From: Struthio camelus | Lineage: Eukaryota > Chordata > Aves > Struthioniformes > Struthionidae | Length of the DNA: 64,000 nucleotides | Assembly: GCF_040807025.1 (NCBI RefSeq) | Contig: NC_090943.1 | Span: 20,303,213 to 20,367,212, forward strand | Direction: 5' to 3' | Part shown: positions 36,501-49,601 of the stretch, piece after piece | Numbering within the stretch: position 1 is the stretch's first letter | How the letters are laid out: each line of letters opens with the position of its first letter | Made by a program: the position numbers and the translations under genes | The notes under the pieces: generated by a model | What the model was told of the DNA's origin: nothing | What the model saw: the letters and a program-made list of their open reading frames with translations, nothing else | Database searches by the model: none

Positions 36501-39235
36501 TTCCTTATATAGAGTTAGATATTCAGCTTGTAATCTAGCCTGTAGCAATAACAGTCAACTTATTACATTGCTGTTGGAGCAGCTGTGAGGGAGCTTTTGA
36601 CCGAAGGAGTCATGATCTACTTTTGATCTCTCCATTCTGCAGGGATAGAATAAATTGTGATGAGTAGATGTTCTAATACGTTTTCAAATTCTCTTTGAAA
36701 AATTATCCAAAAAAGTAATGAATGACTCTTCTATGGAAGTTTCAGAAGTACTGTTATTTGTTTTCATGACTATGTATTTGTAAAGTGTACCTTATGCCTG
36801 GTATACTAGGAGCGTTATTTAAGTACTTTACAGCCTTTGATTGCAAAGACAAGTAGCATTACAAGACAGTAAATAAATAGGCTTTTATGTTGCTCTTAGA
36901 TTCACATATTGAGGTAGGGTTTTTTAATTTATTTAGATGGTTGCATGGGAAGATTGTGGGAATAACCATTAAAGTAAAAATACTTTGTCGAGTTTGAATA
37001 TGAATACACAAAGCACGAACTGCTATGCAACAAGTACTCTGCTTTGAATCCGGAAAATATTAGTTCATATTAAAATGCATGTTTTGCTTAGTCAGCATTT
37101 GCAGGGTGCAGTCTTTTTTTTGGTAAACTAATTCATGTAATAGAATAAATCAGGCAAGTTTTTAGGCGTAAGAGCTCTTCTTGAGTTCTGAAATAGAAGC
37201 AACAATCTCCAAAGCTCCACACATATTAAGAATAATTCTTTTAAGTTTAGCTTCAGTATGCTAGTCAGTATTTTGGGAGAGAAGGTGGTTAGTAATAGAG
37301 GAGAAGGGCATGTTAGTATAGGGTAGTACAATGATTATCCTAAAGAAAGAGAGAATGGTAATTCACCTGTTCAACAGATTGAGGGGGAAAGGAAATCATA
37401 ATATGTCATAAAGTCGTTGTATTGGATCCATTTTTCATTATAAAGGAGAGTTAAGAACTTGAGTTTCCAGGATAATGATTTCAGGTCTTCATTTTTGAAG
37501 ATATTTTGTGATCTCCCCTGGAGAAATAACTGAAAGCCAAAAGAATGAAATAGTGGTTTCGGAAAAATGTTCTCCTACTGATGACTAGGTGTTTCTATTA
37601 TTTGCTGATTGCTGTATAAGTTCTTTTTGGCAAGTGTCATTATTAAGTACACCCGCGTAGTTTTCTCGAGGACATTTGGTGCACTGAGTAAACTATATTC
37701 CATTTTGATATTGGCATGTATAGGATTTGTAATTTTCATGATTCTCTTGAGAGAAAGTGAGGAGCATTTTGTTGCACTAATTGTGAGGATTTAAGGGCAA
37801 ATTTTGGTGTTCTACCACAGTCTGGTTCCATTCAGCATATGTTGGTCAATGGACGTTTGCCTCTGATGCTAAGCTAACAGGGTTATGAGTATCTTTCAGA
37901 TGATTGCTTGTTTTGTTGAGGCAGGATTTTAGTCTTGGGCTTTTATATATGGAAGGTACAGTTTGCTTTATCTAGTAAGCTATTTCTTTGTGTTTCCATT
38001 TCTATCAAATGGAGAGATGACATTGAAATCATTGGTGATGATATTGAAATCATTGGTGATAGAGGTCAATGAAGGCTAGGTTTTTACTCGCAGTTATAAA
38101 GAAGTTGCCTGTAGATGTTAGTTGGAATGAGAATACAGTTATAAAGGATTTCTTCAAAGTAGCTCATAAAAGTTAAAATATTGTGGGATCAGTTTGGTGC
38201 CAGTGGTGTAAGGAAAGTCAAAATTATTGAAAATGAAGGTGTTGGTTAGATGAACTGAGTGAGACTGGCAGTGGATTTGGGCTGGAGTGTCAAGTATTGG
38301 TATTCTTGTAGATACTGAAAATAGTCTGTGACACCACTGCGTGTGATGTGTGGTGATATCTGTGATACCCAGATTGCTGTTTATGGGGAAGTGGTTTCTG
38401 TAATGAAGTTTGTAAAAGAACTCTGTTGCTTTTTGGAGAAAAGCAGGTCTTTGAGTGTTATGAGTTTTGAGGCGGGTTTTATGACTTCTCAGTGAGCAGA
38501 CTAGAATAAGATACAGTGGAGCAGTCAGAGTTGCCTCCTTGCAGGTCTTTGACAGCATAGACAAAGTCTCTTTTATAGAACAAAGAAGAGTTACTCTTTA
38601 TTTACCTTAGGCAGTTTTTATTGAAGATATTGAAGAGTTGAGATGCAGTGTAGAGTCTTCCTTGAGTTCCTGGTAAGCTGTAGAGTTGACTCTTAGTCAT
38701 GTTAGTATACTTTTCTCAGTTTAGCATTTTTGTAGCTCCTACTTTATTGTCTAGTTTAGGATGCCTCTTAAAAGATCATGTAGATTTTTCTCTCCAAGGC
38801 ACAGCGTTCTCTGAAGATCATCCTTTATTTTTCGTAAAAATGAGCCAAGATTATTTCCATTGGAACTACCTTATCTTTTAGGTATTTAATTAATTTGATC
38901 CAATTAGTTAGGATGATTAAGGATTTTCCATATGTTTATCTATTATTTTAACATTGCAATGACAAAGTCAATATTTAAAAAAATCTAAGGCACTTGTATG
39001 TATATTATTCTTAATGAAGTAAGTTTCTCTCATATATTTCCTTGTCATGTAATGGCTCTAGGGTCTCAAAAAGAACTGGGAGGAGGTGCATCATGAGTTT
39101 CAGGGTCTTTCTGTAGATATAGACACCATACCGAAGAAGATGCATAAAGAAAAGCTGGAATCACAGATGAAACAACTGGAGCATGACATAGATGTCATCG
39201 AGAAGCACAAAGTTATCTACATTGCAAATGAGTAA
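27507..39235 (+). CDS. ENKUR: Enkurin (five coding exons)
   Basis: Joined exons 27507-27583, 30199-30344, 33194-33420, 34434-34580 and 39062-39235 give 771 nt: 256 residues plus stop, the same length as human enkurin. Every junction has GT/AG ends and compatible phase. Recognisable blocks are the N-terminal proline-containing VKPPRY (SH3-ligand-like), GPAKVEVPSPKNFLQKHSK, TDHPLMGIQSKKNFINANA, GDKHLLETSGLVPKYVKKK, and the C-terminal enkurin domain (AMKRLSDEERNSVLQ, then KKNWEEVHHEF and KQLEHDIDVIEKHKVIYIA). Enkurin is a calmodulin- and TRPC-binding adaptor of sperm and cilia, and a microtubule inner protein of axonemal doublets. The first in-frame ATG after the island, at 27507, was taken as the start. 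Paired X-boxes upstream fit cilium-specific expression. Confidence 0.95.
27584..30198 (+). other. ENKUR intron 1
   Basis: 2.6 kb, AT-rich after the island ends at about 27620. It contains only short frames without a recognised family. Confidence 0.8.
30199..30344 (+). CDS. ENKUR: ENKUR exon 2
   Basis: Acceptor CATCAAAG|G and donor GAGA|GTAAGT. Translates to YVSTFRPSV...GPAKVEVPSPKNFL, matching the human block GPAKVEVPSPKDFL. Entry phase is 2, exit phase 1. Confidence 0.93.
30345..33193 (+). other. ENKUR intron 2
   Basis: 2.8 kb with a 33-bp tandem duplication and a T16 run (32202-32217). No gene was seen inside. Confidence 0.8.
31601..31666 (+). repeat. 33-bp exact tandem duplication
   Basis: TTTGAGCAGTTCATAAGATC... 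occurs twice with no spacer (31601-31633 and 31634-31666). The perfect identity suggests a recent duplication or an assembly artefact. Confidence 0.95.
33194..33420 (+). CDS. ENKUR: ENKUR exon 3
   Basis: Acceptor ATTCACAG|GA and donor AAAAAG|GTAAGC. Encodes the most conserved central block (KTDHPLMGIQSKKNFIN, AKKPQPVYVDRR, GLVPKYVKKK). Confidence 0.95.
33421..34433 (+). other. ENKUR intron 3
   Basis: 1.0 kb, no feature recognised beyond its splice sites. Confidence 0.8.
34434..34580 (+). CDS. ENKUR: ENKUR exon 4
   Basis: Acceptor CCCTTGCAG|GATTATG and donor CTGCAG|GTGCAT. Exactly 49 codons, from DYGIIPKYV to RLSDEERNSVLQ, with phase 0 at both ends. Confidence 0.95.
34581..39061 (+). other. 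ENKUR intron 4
   Basis: 4.5 kb, the longest ENKUR intron. It holds a 21-bp tandem repeat and an unrecognised repeat-like block ending in AATAAA (35590-36030). A minus-strand open frame at 38154-38558 (ATG start) has no recognised family. Confidence 0.8.
38019..38060 (+). repeat. 21-bp tandem duplication
   Basis: GAYATTGAAATCATTGGTGAT occurs twice in a row (38019-38039 and 38040-38060) with one mismatch, inside ENKUR intron 4. Confidence 0.95.
39062..39235 (+). CDS. ENKUR: ENKUR exon 5, last coding exon
   Basis: Acceptor GGCTCTAG|GGTCTC. Encodes GLKKNWEEVHHEFQGL to EKHKVIYIANE, then TAA at 39233-39235. The stop codon overlaps a donor-like GA|GTAAGA, so a short additional exon cannot be excluded. 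The stop reading gives the family length. Confidence 0.9.
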   Translation, partial: GLKKNWEEVHHEFQGLSVDIDTIPKKMHKEKLESQMKQLEHDIDVIEKHKVIYIANE

Positions 39236-39482
39236 GAACTGTTAAGTAAGTCCTTACTATGAGTAGGGACTGTTTTTCAAATATTGCCTCTTTCTTCCTT
39301 TTCTCTTTCTCTACCACTGCCTTTCAGAAACAAAAAACAAAAAATATAAATGCTTAGAAGAAATTGAAACAAATCCAACCATTCAGAATAAGACAATATT
39401 CAGCTAATATAAGCATGTAGTTTCTTAGGAAAGTTGCTACACATAGCTAATTCTCGTCTATACAATTCAAAAAACTGTTTTG

Positions 39483-39488
39483 AATAAA
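39483..39488 (+). terminator. Candidate ENKUR poly(A) signal
   Basis: AATAAA about 250 nt past the stop codon. Another AATAAA lies near 40057. Confidence 0.4.
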
Positions 39489-42400
39489 ATTCCTAATTAA
39501 CTTTCAACATAGAAGCAATTTGTACTATTTGTAATTTTTACTAACTAGTAAGATTTCTATAAACGTCATATGAAAGGCATAAAAAATAGTTTCTTATGTT
39601 TGGAGCACTTCTTCCATTTAACAGCCAAAACTAAGTGAACTGATGGGCTACTGAAGAAAACTTGGTAAAAAATAGCTTCAGGGTGGGATTCCTTCTCGTC
39701 TAGTTATTAAAGAGCTGAAGAGCTAAAGAGTTTAAACAATTCTATTTCTAAACAGTTTGATTTCTACCTAACATTTTCTACATTCATTGTTTGTTATCAA
39801 AATCATTTTTTACAGCAGAAGCCCATAACAACATAAGCTTTCTGCAGTGTAGTTACCACAGGTAGCATGCTATGTATGTGTATGTATGAATAATGCAATA
39901 ATGCTGTGCTAAGTTTACAACTAAAGTGGGAAAATATATATGGATTGCTATTGTACATATAATGTTAGATCAAAAGCAATATACTAATGAGTCATGATCT
40001 GGGAAGACGTTATATTGGCATACTGTACTGATTGGCATACTGTACTGCAATTATTTGAATAAAAACTGTTTCTTTTCCTTCTGCTCCATCTTTGCTTCAG
40101 AACACATCTCTTTCTGTATTATATCAATCATTTAGACCAGCAGCTGTTGTGACATCATAATACTTGACGTCAGCAGAGGATGAAATCATGAATTTCAAAC
40201 AAACTGTTAAGAGCCAAATTTTCACGTACATTAAGTTTCTTTCATAAATCTGTCAGGGAAGGGCTTTGAAGACTTTGCAGTCGTTCTAGGCTGTATTTCT
40301 TGTGTGTCTTAAGCTTGTCTAAGACATGCACTAGGAAAGCCTGGGTGAGCAGGAAAGTATATTTTGTTTTTTGTCAAGCAATAATGGTTATTTTCAAAAG
40401 ATATAAGATACACTGGAGGAAAAAAGTGGCTTCATAAAATATAAATTTCATTTGCTATTTACTCAGAAGAATGACTTATAGTGTATACTTTAACAAAATC
40501 CCACCAATCATAAGGATTGAATAACATGCTAAATTACCTGCAGATGAAGTACAAGATGCCTTTCCTGAGAAACACAGTATAATCAATCATGGGTGCTTCT
40601 TGTGGCTTACAGAAAAAGAAAACAGCTTTCAACTTTAAAATATAATGCATTCCCACCACCTCACTCTCAGCTGTTAGTTACTCAAAGACCATTTGACTGA
40701 GTAAGACTGAGGATGTGGATTTGGTTCTTCTATTTATCAGCAGTGCTGAATTTATGGAAATGCAAATTAGGAAATTGCCTACCCCAGAAACTTGCAAACA
40801 TGAAACATTTGCCATTCACCAGTAATAGCTACTCCTTGTTAAATTTGTCAGCATGAAACAGGGAGGGATACAAAAAGTACTGCTGTCTAGCATGAGAGAG
40901 AGACTAAAGCCAGTGCACTTGTTCAGTGCAATGAGCTGTCACTAGTATCTTTCAACAGCACTATGGTTTTTTTGCATAACCTCTTATAGCACTTTGCAGA
41001 TAGCTTTGCTGCCACGCAGTATGTTCTCCTCTTGGTACATGTGAAAAGCTCTGCTATCCTGTGGGTAGGGTATAACTCTTCCATTTATTTTGATGCATAT
41101 TTTATGACAGAATTATCAACACTTCTGATTATGGAAAATATATAATGAAAATCGTTGAAAGTACAGACACAAGAATAACATTTTTATCCTTTAACTCCCT
41201 CTGGGAAGTCTGACAAAATAAATTAACAGAATCCAAAGAATGTAATGTTTAGGAGGTGCCAATAGTTGAAGATGTAGAATTCCTGAATCAACTAACATGT
41301 ACTGTCAGTATAACTAAAGCAAAAAGTTGAATAGACTCAATTGTTGTGATAAAATTGTTCCTTTGTAAAGGATATGAAATCATAACAGAAGCAAGTCTCA
41401 AATTGCTTTTATAGGACAGTCTTCAGATCTGTAGGTCTTCCCTGTAGTAATCTGTTCCTCTGCCTGGAACTCTCCTAGAGTCAAATCAGACTGAGACCCA
41501 GGATGCAGACCTGAGAGCAGAACTTTTGCTCTAGTATTTTCAAACAAAATGAAATGATAACAGTTTAAAAGAAAAAAATTAACTGTCTTCTTGGTTTTAA
41601 CAAAATAAGATCTCAGAATTTTCTTAACACCTTAATTTAATATTAAAAAGCATCCTATAACTTTGATTTTATTAACAGATCAGTTAAGTATTGGAAATTT
41701 CCAACCTCCCCCATCTTTACCACAGTATTTTAATTGTAGTTAATAGCAAGCTGCTGGAGGTTTTACTGACATTTTGAAATACATTCTGAACACTTGCTGA
41801 GATGACTTCTGGAATGATGTAAAGTTGTGTAACTAAGGCAAATATCTCAAGTATGTAATTCAAACCTAGTGATGCCAGTGTGAACCCTTCTACTGACTGT
41901 AATTAGCTGATAGAAAAAAATATATTGATAGGAGAGTAAAAAAACACTTAACATTGATCAGTTGCTTTCCTGCAGACACCTGCACTTAGAATAGATGAAA
42001 ATTTTTTATTTTTCTACACTTGGCCTATTCAAATTATAATTTCCAGGTGTTTCACCTTCACGGAAAGTTAGTTATAACAGTTCTAGCTGCAATACAATTT
42101 AGTCCAGAAAATCAATATATTCTTGCAAATATGTTACATTTCATAAAGTGTCATTTAAACAGAACTGTGTATTGCATGCTAACAGTAAAACAGAATGAAG
42201 TCACACAGGGTGTGGACTTGCAACTTTCTACAGTAAGGTTTGAACTGTATTCTGCAAAACCAGTATTCATTGTGGGAGCTCTGACCACAGACTAAAAGTA
42301 GTATTACTAGTTCAAACATTCTCTAAATTCACTAGTCATTTACTAATAATCAATGAAATAACAAAAGAAAATCATCAAAATACTGCTAGTACTTTATAAT

Positions 42401-45400
42401 CATTTTCTCAAACTGATACAGTTAAATGGTCATTATTAAGTTGGATAGCAATCATAAAACACAGACTAAATTGGGCATGAACATTTTATTGGTCAGTAGG
42501 AGTTATGTTGCCACAAGCTGAAACCATTTCCTGTTGTAAGCTGTGCATGACAAAACTGTGTACCTATTTTTTAAAAATAGCAATGTGAAATGATAAATAT
42601 CCGACTGGCTATTCTTCAGAATGGAACTATTTATATTCAGGAAGTAAGGAATCAGATACGGCATCATCACAAATACAGGGAGTTCCTGGTTGTATGGTTC
42701 TGATTAGAGCAGCCTAGAGCAGACTCAGATCTCATAGAAGCATATGGCCTCCGCATGGCTTGTCTCAAAGCCCTGTGGTTTCTTGGGATGCACGTGCACT
42801 CTTGGGGACTAAGTCTGAGGATAGTTCCTCATCACCTTCCGTGCAGAGGGGCAACCTCGCTCCCCTAATGAAATACGAAGGTGGAAACGTTATGGGAGAA
42901 CGTTCTTACAGATTTAATTTTCATTAGTCCCTATATGGGGGTTTTACAGGAGGACGTGTTCTGGCCCTTTGAATATTTTTATAAAAAATTGGCATCATCA
43001 GCTGCTGTTGTGATCGATCGCTCTGCCACAAAGCTAAAGTCTACTCCTTTCACTGGCGTATGTTTCAGGGAAAACAATAGATCTAACAGTTTCAGTGATA
43101 ATGAAGGCAGACATCTTTCAGATAAGAAAACTGCACATATATGCAGATTAATGGGAGTCCTAGATAAAAAAACAAACCAAAGTCAGTGCTTTAATCCTCT
43201 CCTTTATGATGCTTATAATATTAATAATATAATTAGAGGAGAGACAGGTGGCAAAACCTATTATTAAAATAGGTTGCTTGACGTTTCCCATGGTCAGGGA
43301 AGCCTGCTGCTGAGCCCTGCAGCTGCTTGTGATTGTTCAGCTTGGTAACTAGAGGTATATCAATCCTGACCAGGCTTGGGAGTGGATATCTGAGGTGGTC
43401 ATGAGGGGTATACTTGACTATTGAATTTCTGTATTTTTTCATTCTGCCTTGATCTTGCTCCAGCTCTTTTTTGTTATGTAATGTTTTGTAAACAAAAGGG
43501 TGGGTAAATTCAGTGGTTCAATTCTCCAGCAGTGGCACAGTAGGAGTACAGAGTAAGTTGAGTTTCTTGTCTGTGTTTGAAGGGTGTACAGGGTAAGCAT
43601 GACTGCCATCTCACCAAGTTATTAAAAAAAAAAAAAACTCAAAACTTGTTCTTTTTCTTATTATTCTAGACTGTACCTGCAACATATTGTTGCTAATAAG
43701 CAACCATAGCGAAATAGTAGATTACATTCATGTCAGCTGTTCTTGATATTGCTGTGAGGATGAAATTCCATTTGATCTCTCAATACTAGCCTATGTTGTT
43801 AATTCATTATTGCATGCTTTTCATCACATTGACTCCACAGCGTAGAGGAGTTCACACAAACTTTTGAACGCTGGAGTAACTTATGTTCAAATCCTCCCTT
43901 AAATGTTCGTTTGCATGCAGGAAATTGGTCAAGAGCTGAGCAGCAGAGCTATGCAGTTTACTTGAAATTTCCCTGGCGTTCTGTAGCCATTTGCTGTTTC
44001 TTGTTTTATGCTTAAATTGTAAGTTATCTATCTAACTGTGGATCTTCTTTTTCTCTTTGCATAGTGGCTAGCATATGATGGAATTTTTGTTCATAAGTAG
44101 AGCTCCTACGTGCTCAAAGTAACAATAAATATGATCATCTGGGCATGAATCAATACTATGCCATAAAGGGGATGAATTGAAGTTGTGTAGTAAACGGATC
44201 TGTTTTTCAAGAACCCTGATCTCATTTGCTTTAGCAGTTGAAAAATAGATAAAGAATTATAAGAAAAGAAATGAGATTTAAGGCACTTAACTAATTCCCT
44301 GGAGCAATAAGATTTATTCATGTCTTTGTCACAGAATTTCTTTGAAATGCAGTAGTAAATGACTTCTATCTGGCTTTTTACTGTTAATCATAAATTCATA
44401 AATACTGCAAATCTCATTTCTGGGGTTCCTGACTTCTGCGTTTTGAGCTCATATGTGTTAAGTACAGGGTATGCATGCCTGAAGTTAGAACAAGCTATGC
44501 TTTGAGCATAGAAAGCACTGTATAATAGTTTGAAAACTATTATCTCAAATCGTACCTCAAAATTGATGAAGTTATTGTTTAATTTAATCTTGCTAGGGGT
44601 GATATGGAAAATTCAGATTGCTTTCTAATTCACAGAACTGTTGTAGAGATAAACTAGTACCCCTAGAACTGTTCCATTATTACTTTAAGGGCCATATTAA
44701 AGCTCAGGAACCAACATAATAACTCTCTCTTCAGAGGAAAAAAGATTTTGTGCAGTACTTAGGGCCACATGTTCAAGGAAGAATAAACAACCACATTTTG
44801 ATATTTGTTCAGAGGGAATGGTCTGTTTTGTACACAGAATGATAAAATTAGCAAATGGTCCAAATCCAGCATTCCAGTGCTCTTAGGGAGTGGGCCTTTC
44901 TGTGCAGCAATAGAGTTCAGCAGCTGGCCAGCCATGAACATTTAACATGCCTACCCTACAGGAGAACTTGCTGGACTAGATTCTGCTTTTCAATACACTT
45001 TTTTTTTACTGCACTGTTTATTCAAGGCAAGCTGTGAAGTATACAAAATTGCATCAAAGAAGACTGAGCTATTTTGGCAATGAAAAATCAGTCACTGTTA
45101 TCCACTTACTTGTTTGAAACATTCAGAATTCCTCTGCTTTGCAGATTTTGTTCAAATTTGCTGTAGCTTAAAAAAAAAAGTGTGTGTGTGGAGGGGAAGC
45201 CAAATGAACAACTTCCTTAGGAAAAAAAACAAAAACAAAACCTCTCTCTAGCAGTTAAATTCAATACATTGGGTGTGACCCACTATAAATTTACAATTTC
45301 CTGACTAGTTTTCATGGCCACAAGTGATGAATTTGTCACAGGATATAACATGAAGAGCTTAACTGGATAATAATGCTTTATCATTCAAATGTGTATACTT

Positions 45401-48400
45401 CTCATTAGCTGGTGGGGACAATATTTCCATAATCCTATGAAATAAATAAACATTATTCTAATATTAAAGGACAAAAGGAAACATTTGTTTGCATTTATTT
45501 CAACTATAAAAAAACATTATATTAATAACATAAACCTGAAAAGCAGAAACTGTATCTTCAGGAGCCAGGAAATTGCAAAGTGAAGCTACTAGTTGCTCTA
45601 GTCTCACACAGTGAGATGAATAATAAACAAAAATGCAATTTTGTATTAAAGATGTTTATCATGGAACAAATAAGTCAAAATTCAGAAATCCCTCAAGCAG
45701 CATCTAATCCTGATTTAAACACCATATTAAAACAGACTGACATCTCAATAGAGGTTAACTGTAATAGTTGAATATTCTGAATTTCACTTTTAGGTCTCAG
45801 AAACTGCAGTTGTTTGAAAGCTGAACTTCCCAATGTTCAACGGCATTCTCTGGTTCTGCTGAAATTGAAGGTGGAAAGAAGTTAGATTCCGGCTTGCAGT
45901 GCCACTCCATTAGCTGCTTTATGACAGTAGTTGCAAAGGGGAAATTAAACAGTGTCTACGCTACGCAAAAAAGTAGGATGCTACCCAGCTAATCTGCCTA
46001 ATTGGACAGCTTTTCCCAAAGTGTCCCCAGGTTCTTGAATGTAGGAGAGCAGTTTGAAGTACCACTCCTTGTTGTGCAAGGTGTCTGTTAACAGTCTGGC
46101 ACATAGTTTTTGCTGCAGTCCCGCTCTTCAGCAGCCACCCTAAGGATTTGGGAACTGCCTCAGGTAATGCAAGGTAACTCGGAATTCTGGAATGTATTAA
46201 AGTTGGATATGAAAGCAATTCTAAACTGCTTTCAACATACCCTGAAGTATTTATCTGGTACACTTTACTTTTTAGTATTCTCTTCAGCGATTATCTTTCT
46301 TACCTAAAAAGGTAAGCATCTTTCCCTGCAGCAATAGGGGGATTCACCTACCTTGTAACAGCCAACAAATGCCGCTTTATGCTTGATAAGATTGTTTACC
46401 GTACTGCTTTTTGTGTAAGAGCTGCAGCAACAGGCAGAACCAGAATAAGAGCTCTTACTTCATCCCTTAATTGGCAGGCTTCTGCCCAGGTAAGCCATAC
46501 CTCTTGAAATATTCTGAACTTTCATGTTGTTTTTTTTTTATTGTTGGTGTTTACTTGAAATAAGTAACGATAAGACATCCGCTATCTCTTACGTACTGAA
46601 CTGAGTTGTCAAATCTTTGTTATAACCTCTCAGGAGAAGAATTTATAATGCAATTGCAAAAGCTAACTGGCAACTCCATGATACTGTTTTGTACTACTTT
46701 CTCGATATATACTCACCTCCAACCTTCTGTTTTTGTTATTTCTTTACATTATAGCTGTGAAAGGGTGGATACTACATGTGCTGCTTTATGATCATCAGAA
46801 GCAGGATAAGAGGGGAAAGGATGTGTAACTGAAATTATAGAGTTATTTTTGTAGAGGCCCAAGGTGTAACTCCTTTCACAAGAGATTTGCATTTAAGCCA
46901 TAACTCTGCTTTGCTTCTGTCTGTGTCGCTTTTTCCATCTGTTCCTTTATGTTTTTTGGCTATGTGTCCAGACCTACTTGTTAGTATGAGTTCACTGTTC
47001 TTCTACTCTATTTTCTTTGTTCTTTTCCCCTTTGATCATTTCCTATGGTTGTATATCTGAAAGTGTTCATTCTTTTCCTACTATTTTTAGTTTGTAAACA
47101 AACATGTAAACAAAGATAACAGGAAGGTTCTTCAGAACTCGTACAATCTTTTTCAAAGTTAAGGCTGATAATCCTGTTTTGGCTCTAATTAAAAAGGTTT
47201 TCAAAATCTACTGTAAACTTATGAATGGTATGCCAGTTCAAACTGTAAAAGCCTGTGTAAACTTTCGGTACATACATATACCTCCATAGGAAAATCCTTA
47301 GCAGCTTCATTTCCATCATGCCCAAAGAACCTTCTATGGGTTTCCAGAAGCACAATTTGTTTTCTCATTTGTACCAAAACTGGAAAAAAAAATTACATTT
47401 TATATTATGTCAATGAGTAGTCTTACATGCAGAAGAGCAGTTTGATGGATTGGACTGGTGGCTGTTGATAGCAGCACTACTCTTCAAACTGTACCCCAGC
47501 TAAATTTATTTAGTTTTTCATTTCCATATTCCTATTTATTATTATTATTAGCAAGACATGACACTTCTTTATGCTTCTGAAGTGAGCCCAGTAAAACTAT
47601 TGGAAGGGGAGAATACCAAAAGGAAGGTTTGACAGAACGCAGTCATCCAACCTGGACAGGAAGAACAAACATTTCCTGTTTAAGTTTATCAGCACAATGC
47701 CAGAGGAATTTATTTTTCAGTCTCTTGTTCATGATAATCTTTTCCAAATCTCTGAACTACTGTCTGTGGTGTTCTGTCTGTGATGCAGTTAGAATGCTCT
47801 CTTGTATTCCTGTGGTCCTATAAAAGACATGGTTAAGAGGCACAAATTCTGTAAAAATAACCCAACAAATTCAAATGGTAAAAGAAACCAGTAGGCATAC
47901 AGCATTGGCAAAACGCTGAAATTGTAACTGTAATCTAAGCAGCTTTAAAACTGTAGAGCCCAGTTCCGTGATGTTTATGCAGGAGAACTTTATCTGTAAC
48001 ATGGAGGTAACTGAATCAGATTGCATTCACTTTAGGATGCATGTGGGCTTTAGATGGGCTTTCTCCACACCTTCAGGCAAGAAAAATCTTCAGATCTTCA
48101 GAAGTGCTTGTTTGTACAAATCAGTGGCATTTGATCCCAAAGTTTAGATGAAACAGTAGACTTTCTTTCTGAATAGTTGTAAGAAATATTGACATGCGTC
48201 AGAAACGCAAAAGGATTTAGGGATTCTCCATATTATGAAGATCTAGATATAGCTTACAGAAATAATTTTATTTACTTGATGTAGGTTTTTACAAATCCGT
48301 ACATGCTCTTTATCAAATTCGCCACCTTTCGCTAAGCTCATTTTAAGACTCTGTGAACAGATAGAATCTTTTTCCAGCACACCTCAGTCTTCATATACGG

Positions 48401-49059
48401 TGATCGCTTCCAAGACAGAAATACTCTGGATTGAGCCTCTGTCACTCTGTAAACCTGGTCCTTTGTTCTTTCAGCTATGTTGTCAGTTGTGATAGTTCTT
48501 GTAAGAGTAGGTCTGTAACCCATTAAAAAGCAAATATTTTGGTTTTTTACAGGAAACAAAGCAGTCATCACAAGATAATTTTAACTGCCACTATAGTTTA
48601 ATCTGCAGTGGACTGAGAGGCTGTTAGCATTTTCCCCTAAAAGACAGGGTACAAAAAAGATAGAGCAAGTCCATCAATTTTGAGCTTCTTAAATGGAAGC
48701 ATTAAAGGTAGACAATGATCAGAGTAACCCAAGAGAAGAAGGAAGCTTTCTCAGCTGGCAGGTTGTAAAAGCAAAACAGCAATACTGACAATTTTTGCAG
48801 AATCAAAATCATCACAGAATCGGAATGGCCTCCTGAAATGCTCTCCTTTTAGTGAACAGACAGCACGAGGAACAGAGGCGGGCTGAAGGAAACGGGAAGC
48901 CACAGCTTATTGCAGCACGGAGGGGAAGAAGGGGCAGCAGTTCAGCAGCCAGCCGGGAAGGAAGGCAGGATTACTGACGTGCTGCAACCGCCTGCTTTCT
49001 GGCCTCCTTTACTTCCCTAGGATATGAGCGCAAACCTGCTACAATGTCAGTCTGAACCA
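39489..49059. other. Intergenic DNA between ENKUR and PRTFDC1
   Basis: About 9.6 kb, AT-rich. It contains a 17-bp tandem duplication and an A-rich run at 43622-43635. Two longer plus-strand frames (42020-42295 and 42881-43267) match no family I know; the second opens with GTG, not ATG. No convincing exon was found. Confidence 0.55.
40014..40047 (+). repeat. 17-bp exact tandem duplication
   Basis: ATTGGCATACTGTACTG occurs twice without a spacer. Confidence 0.95.
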
Positions 49060-49541
49060 CACCGGTTTCATTCAACGCAGGCAGCTCGGGACGCCCAGGC
49101 CCGCTGCCTGCCTCCGTCCGGCCCCCTCGCCTGCCGCCGCCGCCGCCGCCCCGGGGGGGGGGGGCGCCGAGGCTGCTCCCTCCCCCTGCCGCGAGAACGG
49201 CAAAGACACTGCCGTTTCCTTCCCGAGTTCGTTGTTAACAGCTACCCTGTGACGCCTTACGTATGCTTTAGCACGTTATCATCAGTATTTTCTCCGTTAA
49301 AAAGAGACCTCTAATGATTAAGCTTTATCTTGTCATAGGAGAAGACGACGGAGCTTGTCTGAGGCTCCTGTCCTCCATGCTTCAGCCTGCGTCGGGAACG
49401 TTACTGCCTGCGTAACTCGCGCGGAGAAGGGAAGCGCTGCGGGGCCGCGCAGCTCGGCCCGGGCGACGGGCGGCGCCGGGGGGCGGCGCGGCTCCAGCCC
49501 CGGCCCGCCCGCAGCAGCGCCGGGGGCGGGCGCGCAGCAAG

Positions 49542-49601
49542 ATGGCCGGGCAAGGCGGGAGCGGCGCGGCGGCGCGCGGAGGCGGAGGCCGCGGCGTTGT
49601 G
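49542..49601 (+). CDS. PRTFDC1: PRTFDC1 exon 1, coding part
   Basis: ATG in GCAAGATGGCC, then 20 codons ending GRGVV and a donor GTTGTG|GTAAATG, phase 0. The peptide is almost all Gly, Ala, Arg, Ser and Gln, unlike the acidic human MAGSSEEAPDYGRGVV, but it shares MAG and GRGVV. Confidence 0.85.

Noticed and set aside
38154-38564. 136-codon minus-strand frame in ENKUR intron 4
   Set aside because: It opens with TTG (first ATG at 38558) and shows no recognised domain; likely chance or repeat-derived.
42881-43267. 128-codon plus-strand open frame between ENKUR and PRTFDC1
   Set aside because: It opens with GTG, not ATG, and has no recognised family and no splice or promoter context.
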